From Thermoanaerobaculaceae bacterium (GTDB taxonomy: Bacteria > Acidobacteriota > Thermoanaerobaculia > Thermoanaerobaculales > Thermoanaerobaculaceae): DNA of 12,440 nucleotides. Both the position numbers and the translations under genes were made by a program. The stretch lies in contig JALHTD010000448.1 in assembly GCA_022865555.1 (NCBI GenBank), forward strand, positions 1-12,440. The letters run 5' to 3'. The notes beneath the pieces are model-generated. The model made no database searches and was not told the origin of the DNA. It was given only the letters and a program-made list of their open reading frames with translations. Positions 7,559 to 12,440 of the stretch are shown piece by piece; position 1 is the stretch's first letter; each line of letters starts with the position of its first letter.

Positions 7559-8784
7559 TGCTGCTTCCGCAAAAGCTTGACCGACTCGACGACCTCCTTC
7601 TGAGCCTGGTCGAGGGCGGCCTTGACCGTCGCAGACTTCTGGACGATTGCGGCCATCGCCGAGCTTGCGGGCGTCCACATCATGCTCATCTCCGCCAGGT
7701 TCGGCATCGGGACGGCCGTCTCGACCTGCTGGCGGAAGACCTTCAGGATCGGGTCGTTCCCCACCTGCGGGTCGTTGTAGACCAGCTTGTTGGCGGGCGT
7801 CTGGCGACCCTCGACGGCCATGATCTTGGCCGCCTCGACGTCGGTCACGTATTTCACGAAGTCGTAGGCAACATCCTTGTTCTTCGACCCCGCAGCGATG
7901 TAGACGCCCTCCACCGTCATCCACGGGCGCATCGGCTTGCCGCCAGCCTCGTCCACGGTCGGCAGCGGCGCCAGTCCGTAGTCGATGCCCTTGGCGATCT
8001 CACCCAGGAACCACGGCCCCGAGAAGACGATTGCGGCCTTGCCGTCGTTGAACAGCGCGGTCACCAGCGCGGTCGAGGGCTCGGCCGGGAGGAACTTGTC
8101 CTTGTCCACCCACTTCAGAAGGAGATCGAGGGACTTCGCGTTACCCTCGCAGTCGAGGATCGGCTTGCCGGCCGCGTCGAACGCGCCGCCCCCGAAGGCG
8201 TTCATCAGGATCGCGTGGTAGTAGAAGTTGCTGTACCAGTACGCGACGCCGAACCTGCCGGTGCTGGCGTCTGTCAGCGACTTGGCGATCGTGACCAGCT
8301 CGCCCGTGGTCTTGGGGACCTTCGTGAGCAGCTTCTTGTTGTAGACCATCGTGATGACCTTGTAGTTGAACGGCAGCGCGTACAGCGTGCCGCGGTAGGT
8401 CATCGCCTCCACCGTGCTCGGCAGGAACCGGTCCCTCGTCGCCTTGTCCACGTAGAAGTCGATCGGCTCGATCGTCTTTCCAGCCTCCACCCACCCGCCC
8501 AGCCGGTCCTGGGCAAAGATGAAGATGTCCGGTCCCTTGCCGCGCGGCACGGCCGCGGTGATCTTGTCGGCGAGAGCGTCGTAGGGCACCGGCAGCGTGA
8601 TGATCTTGACCCCCGACGCGACCTTGGCGGCGTTGTAGTTGGCCACGACCTTCTCGAACGCGGCCGCCTCGCCGCCCCGGTAGGAGTGCCAGACGATCAA
8701 CTCCACCGGAGGGGCGGCCATCGCGGTCAGGCCAGCCAGGATGGCCACCGCGGCGCACAACGCTACGCGAGAACGTGCTCTCAT
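7555..8784 (-). CDS. malE: Periplasmic maltodextrin-type solute-binding protein MalE
   Basis: The product has 409 residues (E. coli MalE has 396). A signal peptide (MRARSRVALCAAVAILAGLT) is likely cut after about residue 23 (AMA/AP). No lipobox is visible, so a soluble periplasmic protein is expected. The mature part shows the sugar-binding-protein pattern: VELIVWHSYRGGEAAAFEKVV near the N-terminus, then GPDIFIFAQDRLGGWVEAG, YALPFNYKVITMVYNKKLL, FNDGKAAIVFSGPWFLGE and PWMTVEGVYIAAGSKN. All of these fit family 1 ABC binding proteins of the maltose type. The start at 8784 has AGGAGG six bases upstream; that site directly follows the malK stop, 11 bp away. Its stop overlaps the malF start. It would deliver malto-oligosaccharides to MalFGK. 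The exact chain-length preference cannot be read from sequence. Confidence 0.92.
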   Translation of the reverse strand: MRARSRVALCAAVAILAGLTAMAAPPVELIVWHSYRGGEAAAFEKVVANYNAAKVASGVKIITLPVPYDALADKITAAVPRGKGPDIFIFAQDRLGGWVEAGKTIEPIDFYVDKATRDRFLPSTVEAMTYRGTLYALPFNYKVITMVYNKKLLTKVPKTTGELVTIAKSLTDASTGRFGVAYWYSNFYYHAILMNAFGGGAFDAAGKPILDCEGNAKSLDLLLKWVDKDKFLPAEPSTALVTALFNDGKAAIVFSGPWFLGEIAKGIDYGLAPLPTVDEAGGKPMRPWMTVEGVYIAAGSKNKDVAYDFVKYVTDVEAAKIMAVEGRQTPANKLVYNDPQVGNDPILKVFRQQVETAVPMPNLAEMSMMWTPASSAMAAIVQKSATVKAALDQAQKEVVESVKLLRKQQ

Positions 8785-8795
8785 CGCGATCCTCC

Positions 8796-9887
<1,092 letters not shown>

Positions 9888-9900
9888 GAGCCTTCCCCCC

Positions 9901-9915
9901 GCTCGGGTCCCGAGC
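9901..9915. repeat. 15-bp perfect palindrome in the amylase-malK gap
   Basis: GCTCGGG and CCCGAGC flank one central base. It fills almost half of the 32-bp gap and lies directly before the malK ribosome-binding site. As RNA it could form a small hairpin. As DNA it could be a protein-binding dyad, though a position inside the operon makes an RNA role more natural. Confidence 0.4.
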
Positions 9916-9919
9916 CTCG

Positions 9920-11446
9920 TCAGTGCCGGGCTGCGCGAACCATAATCTGAGCCGTCTTACCGTTCAAGGTCGTCTCGACGGCGCCCTCTGTCAAGGGCAC
10001 CGCCACCCCGTTCCACTCGTCCCGCACCGGCCCGCTCCCCCATCCCTCCGGCGCCGGGAACCGCGCCACCACCGGCTTCTCACCGCGGTTGACCGCCACG
10101 ACCACCGCATCGTCGGAGGACGGGTCCTTCTGGAGGAAGACCAGCAGATCGCCCTCCGCCACCAGCTTCTCGTGCACCCCGCGGGAGAGAGCCGGATGGG
10201 CCCGGCGGATCGCGATCAGCCGCTTGTAGTCGGCGCGGAGCGCCTCGTCCCTGGGTTTCCCCTCGCCAGGGAGGATGCCGCGATCCCCCCACGGCATGTC
10301 GCTGCGGTTCTCCGGCCACTCCCCGCCCGGGCGCCCGACCTCCTCGCCGTAGTAGATCACCGGGATGCCGATCGAGGTGAACTCGAGGACCGTGGCCAGA
10401 CGGAAGAGCGTCGTGTCGCCCCCCAACTGGTAGAGCGCCCCGGGCACGTCGTGCGAGGAGAGGAAATGCACAAGCAGGTGGCCGGGTCGCACCTTCTCCC
10501 GCGACTTCAGGTACCTGTCGAAAGCGACCGCACGCCCGCGGCCCTGCACGAAGCCGAGCACGTTGCCCTGGAAGCCGAAGTCGAAGCCGGCGTCGAGCTC
10601 GTCCGTGGAGAACCATGGGTCGAGGACCTGGGCGTCTCCGCCCCACACCTCGCCGAGCAGAAAGAATCCCTGGCCGAGCTGCTCGCGGGTCCTGCGGCGG
10701 TGCTCGTCCCAGAACGGGTGGCCGACGTGCTTGACCGTGTCCAGGCGGAACCCGTCCACCCCCGACCCGGCCGCCCAGCCAAGCTGCGCCTGCAGCAGGA
10801 ACTCGGCCACCTCGGGTTGCTCCGTCTTCCAGTCCGGCAGCCCCGCGACGCACGTCGTGAGGTCGTCCTGCCCGCAGGTTCCGGCGTCCTCGGAGCGCAG
10901 CCACGCCCGGGTCTTCGGGTCCTTGAGGTAGTGCGACCCGTAGCCGGCGTGGTTGTAGACGACGTCGAGCAGGACCTTGATCCCCCGGCGGTGGCACTCG
11001 TCAACCAGCGTTTTGAGCTCCGCCTCGCTCCCGAACCGCGGGTCGAGCCTCGTGAAATCGTCGGCCCAGTAGCCGTGGTAGGCCCAGTCGGGGAATCCTG
11101 CCCCCGTGACGAAGCCGTCGATGTTCTTGACGACCGGGGTGATCCAGATCGCGGTCGCCCCGAGCCCGGCGATCTCGTCCAGGTGCTGGCGCAGCCCCGC
11201 GAGGTCGCCGCCGTGGAACGCCCCCTTCGCCGAGCGGTCCACGTTGGCGTCGTTGGCGAGGTCGCCGTCGGCCCAGCGGTCGGTGATCGCGAAGTACAGG
11301 ACCGCCTCGGACCAGTCCGCCTGCGGGACGACGGTCACTGGTTGCGTGGTGGGCGCCGCCGCCCTCGCCGGCGCGGGCCGCGTTCCCGCGCACCCCCAGG
11401 CCAGCACGAGGCCGACGAGGCACCCGATGAGTGCGCACTTTTTCAT
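9920..11446 (-). CDS. Predicted lipoprotein GH13 alpha-amylase family enzyme
   Basis: The product has 508 residues. MKKCALIGCLVGLVLAWGC is a lipoprotein-type signal with Cys19 as the likely lipidated residue; Ala at +2 favours the outer membrane. The lipobox (LAWGC) is slightly unusual. The GH13 barrel is intact: region I DVVYNH (161-166), region II GFRLDTVKH with nucleophile Asp236, region III GEVWGG with acid/base Glu266, and region IV SSHD with Asp333. A C-terminal beta domain starts around 425. It should cut alpha-1,4-glucan at the cell surface or periplasm to feed MalE. It is the first gene of the operon, 32 bp before malK. No clear Shine-Dalgarno sequence precedes the ATG at 11446. An in-frame ATG at 11494 and a longer frame to 11578 exist but would bury the signal. 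Exact specificity (amylase, neopullulanase, cyclomaltodextrinase) is undecided. Confidence 0.88.
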   Translation of the reverse strand: MKKCALIGCLVGLVLAWGCAGTRPAPARAAAPTTQPVTVVPQADWSEAVLYFAITDRWADGDLANDANVDRSAKGAFHGGDLAGLRQHLDEIAGLGATAIWITPVVKNIDGFVTGAGFPDWAYHGYWADDFTRLDPRFGSEAELKTLVDECHRRGIKVLLDVVYNHAGYGSHYLKDPKTRAWLRSEDAGTCGQDDLTTCVAGLPDWKTEQPEVAEFLLQAQLGWAAGSGVDGFRLDTVKHVGHPFWDEHRRRTREQLGQGFFLLGEVWGGDAQVLDPWFSTDELDAGFDFGFQGNVLGFVQGRGRAVAFDRYLKSREKVRPGHLLVHFLSSHDVPGALYQLGGDTTLFRLATVLEFTSIGIPVIYYGEEVGRPGGEWPENRSDMPWGDRGILPGEGKPRDEALRADYKRLIAIRRAHPALSRGVHEKLVAEGDLLVFLQKDPSSDDAVVVAVNRGEKPVVARFPAPEGWGSGPVRDEWNGVAVPLTEGAVETTLNGKTAQIMVRAARH

Positions 11447-11512
11447 ACGTGAACAAGACGACGCGTGGCGCGGGGAACCGGCATGCACGGGCATCTGGCT
11501 TTCTGGCCGGCG

Positions 11513-11541
11513 AGTATAGTCAGCGCCATCCGACCAGACAA
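11513..11541 (-). promoter_or_regulatory. Sigma70-type promoter for the maltodextrin operon
   Basis: On the minus strand TTGTCT (11541-11536, 4 of 6 matches to TTGACA) and TATACT (11518-11513, 5 of 6 to TATAAT) are separated by exactly 17 bp. Transcription would start near 11506 and give a leader of about 60 nt before the amylase ATG at 11446. It is the best promoter match I found upstream of the eight-gene set. Confidence 0.6.
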
Positions 11542-11622
11542 GGGGCAACGGCGAACGCTCGATCGGGCGCGTGCGCACCGCCGGGCGACTTTCCGGCCGG
11601 CGTCATCGTCACCTCACCGCCC

Positions 11623-11646
11623 ACGAACAAGGTCGTGCCTTTTCGT
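11623..11646. repeat. Bulged hairpin/dyad upstream of both promoters
   Basis: ACGAA-C-AAGG (11623-11632) pairs with CCTTTTCGT (11638-11646) around a TCGTG loop. That makes nine base pairs with one bulged C. It lies outside both predicted transcripts, so it may be a binding dyad or chance. Confidence 0.3.
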
Positions 11647-11657
11647 TGCGACGAGCC

Positions 11658-11705
11658 TTGAGCAAGAGCTCCACGAGCCCGGTCTCCGTTGAGACGCGTG
11701 CTCAA
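11658..11705. repeat. Inverted repeat enclosing a second hairpin
   Basis: TTGAGCA (11658-11664) pairs with TGCTCAA (11699-11705). Inside, GTCTC (11682-11686) pairs with GAGAC (11691-11695) around CGTT. The element lies between the two divergent promoter candidates, a natural place for a regulator site. The function is unknown. Confidence 0.4.
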
Positions 11706-11743
11706 CCGTCGTGAGCCCCCGCCGCCCGCCGCGTTCACCAATG

Positions 11744-11771
11744 TGGACACGGATTCGGCTTCTTGTATGAA
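11744..11771 (+). promoter_or_regulatory. Candidate sigma70-type promoter for the TonB-dependent receptor
   Basis: TGGACA (11744-11749, 5 of 6 matches) and TATGAA (11766-11771, 4 of 6) are separated by 16 bp. Transcription would start near 11778, leaving an unusually long leader of about 195 nt before the ATG at 11974. The match is weaker than that of the operon promoter. Confidence 0.4.
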
Positions 11772-11816
11772 AAACGTCCGCGGGGCACATGGCGACTGCA
11801 CGCTGCTTGGCAACTG

Positions 11817-11839
11817 CCTTGCAGGCGCTTCGGGCAAGG
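11817..11839 (+). other. Hairpin in the TonB receptor leader
   Basis: CCTTGC (11817-11822) pairs with GCAAGG (11834-11839) around an 11-nt loop. It would lie about 40 nt into the predicted leader RNA. No U-tract follows, so it is not a terminator. Confidence 0.3.
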
Positions 11840-11894
11840 AGTCGTGTAGCCGTGGGATCGCGAAAGGAGGGGAACCCGGAAGGCCACCCGGACA

Positions 11895-11908
11895 CGACGT
11901 GGACGTCG
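11895..11908 (+). promoter_or_regulatory. 14-bp palindrome in the TonB receptor leader, possible operator
   Basis: CGACGT and ACGTCG flank a GG centre, a perfect dyad 66 bp before the ATG. A second dyad, TTCGA (11928-11932) with TCGAA (11937-11941), follows shortly after. Either could be a regulator-binding site or part of leader RNA structure. No regulator gene is present to pair them with. Confidence 0.3.
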
Positions 11909-11953
11909 GTGAACCACATCGGGGACGTTCGAGCAATCGAAGGTAACCATCAC

Positions 11954-11966
11954 AGGAGGAAGGAGG
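11954..11966 (+). promoter_or_regulatory. Tandem ribosome-binding site of the TonB receptor gene
   Basis: AGGAGGAAGGAGG holds two consecutive AGGAGG cores. The second ends seven bases before the ATG at 11974, an ideal distance. It fixes the start and suggests strong translation. Confidence 0.75.
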
Positions 11967-11973
11967 ACGTGCT

Positions 11974-12440
11974 ATGAAGTTTGCCAAGTTTCTCATCTGT
12001 GCAGTCGGTGTTCTCGCTTTCGCGCTGCCGGCGTTCGCGCAGGCTCCGACCGGGACTCTCAGCGGTCGCGTGGACGATGGCAAGGACGCCCTCCCCGGGG
12101 TCCTGGTGACGCTCACGTCGCCGAACCTGCAGGGCGTGCGCACCGCGCTGACCGGTGTTAACGGCGACTACATCTTCACCTTCCTGCCGCCGGGCGAGTA
12201 CAAGGTGAGGTTCGAACTCGCGCAGTTCCAGACCCAGGAGACGACCGTCAAGATCAACGCCGCCCAAACCCAGGCTCTCAACGCCACGTTGCCGCAGGTC
12301 AAGGTGGCGGAGGAGGTGACGGTCACCGGCACGTACGAGACGATCTCGGGCGGCTCCAACGCGGCGACCACGCTCACGAAGCAGCTGGTTGACGAGCTGC
12401 CTGTGCTGCGCACCATCGCCGGGGCGGTCATCGCCTCCCC
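11974..12440 (+). CDS. TonB-dependent receptor with carboxypeptidase-regulatory-like N-terminal domain (3' end outside window)
   Basis: The frame is open from the ATG at 11974 to the window edge, giving 155 codons. The signal peptide MKFAKFLICAVGVLAFALPA is likely cut after AFA at residue 22. A carboxypeptidase-regulatory-like beta-sandwich follows (about 27-106), with TGTLSGRV, ALPGVLVTLTSP, TGVNGDYIFTFLPPGEYKV and a final NATLPQVKVAEEVTVTG. After it comes the beginning of the plug domain (LPVLRTIAGAV, 142-152). This is the Oar-like arrangement that is abundant in Acidobacteriota. The gene diverges from the maltodextrin operon. A role in oligosaccharide uptake across the outer membrane is possible from position, but the substrate cannot be read from this fragment. 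It is too short to reveal the barrel. Confidence 0.88.
   Translation, partial: MKFAKFLICAVGVLAFALPAFAQAPTGTLSGRVDDGKDALPGVLVTLTSPNLQGVRTALTGVNGDYIFTFLPPGEYKVRFELAQFQTQETTVKINAAQTQALNATLPQVKVAEEVTVTGTYETISGGSNAATTLTKQLVDELPVLRTIAGAVIAS

Larger units (their letters stand above)
11447..11973. other. Divergent regulatory intergenic region (527 bp), no gene seen
   Basis: This is the only long gap. It separates the minus-strand operon from the plus-strand TonB receptor gene. It holds a promoter candidate for each direction, several inverted repeats and the receptor's ribosome-binding site, each listed separately. Short open frames cross it in several frames, but none has a plausible start with a ribosome-binding site. 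I recognise no tRNA, known riboswitch or small RNA in it. Confidence 0.7.

Noticed and set aside
7559..7924. Extension of malF to an upstream start at 7924
   Set aside because: The extra residues are a frame shadow of malE (Arg/Gly-rich). The ATG at 7558 in the ATGA overlap begins a plausible membrane protein.
9923..11452. 509-residue plus-strand open frame opposite the amylase, and similar long plus-strand frames at 7075-9225, 8775-9950, 1818-2891, 2940-4004 and 3664-4674
   Set aside because: They are antisense to genes with clear family motifs. Their products are rich in Arg, Gly, Pro and Val without any domain pattern. Long shadow frames are expected at this GC content.
11700..11716. GCTCA/TGAGC hairpin as a terminator
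   Set aside because: The 5-bp stem has no U-tract on either strand and overlaps the larger 11658-11705 dyad.
11899..11946. 15-codon GTG-initiated leader peptide before the TonB receptor
   Set aside because: The nearest Shine-Dalgarno-like stretch (about 11865) is roughly 30 bases away, too far, and the peptide shows no regulatory pattern.
11779..11950. Cyclic-di-GMP (GEMM) or other known riboswitch in the TonB receptor leader
   Set aside because: GAAAGG and GGTAACC fragments recall GEMM, but the conserved core blocks and their pairing are not in order. No other class I can recall fits.

Overview
The window is GC-rich bacterial DNA with almost no non-coding space. It is dominated by one maltodextrin/starch-uptake locus on the minus strand. 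The organism is most likely an Acidobacteriota member or a close relative. The grounds are the Oar-like TonB-dependent receptor with an N-terminal carboxypeptidase-regulatory-like domain at the right edge, the Gram-negative cell-envelope proteins (outer-membrane barrel, lipoprotein, periplasmic proteins) and the high GC at third codon positions. This placement is inference, because no rRNA or other marker gene is present.

Layout, left to right: the 3' end of a plus-strand GH13 alpha-amylase-type gene (2-346); a short convergent gap with a dispersed-repeat-like palindrome and a bidirectional terminator-like hairpin (347-473); then eight minus-strand genes, transcribed right to left. In transcription order these are a predicted lipoprotein GH13 amylase (11446-9920), the ABC ATPase MalK (9887-8796), the solute-binding protein MalE (8784-7555), an enlarged permease MalF (7558-5600), the permease MalG (5603-4719), a small secreted protein with the binding module first described in glucodextranase (4623-3802), a 736-residue predicted outer-membrane beta-barrel (3764-1554) and a second secreted glucodextranase-module protein (1463-474). 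malE-malF and malF-malG overlap by ATGA, and the other gaps are short (11-95 bp). A good sigma70-like promoter lies at 11513-11541, about 65 bp upstream of the amylase start. On the other side of a 527-bp divergent intergenic region, a TonB-dependent receptor gene starts at 11974 and runs off the window.

Proposed joint role (inference): starch or glycogen fragments are bound and cut at the cell surface or in the periplasm by the lipoprotein amylase and the glucodextranase-module proteins. They cross the outer membrane through the barrel, and possibly the TonB receptor, and are imported by MalEFGK. This would be an alternative to Bacteroidota SusCDEF-type systems. Its two most unusual parts are MalF, which carries about 340 extra N-terminal residues with two predicted periplasmic sensor-like regions, and the set of two stand-alone glucodextranase-module proteins flanking an unfamiliar barrel with three close cysteine pairs. 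No transcription factor gene is present in the window.
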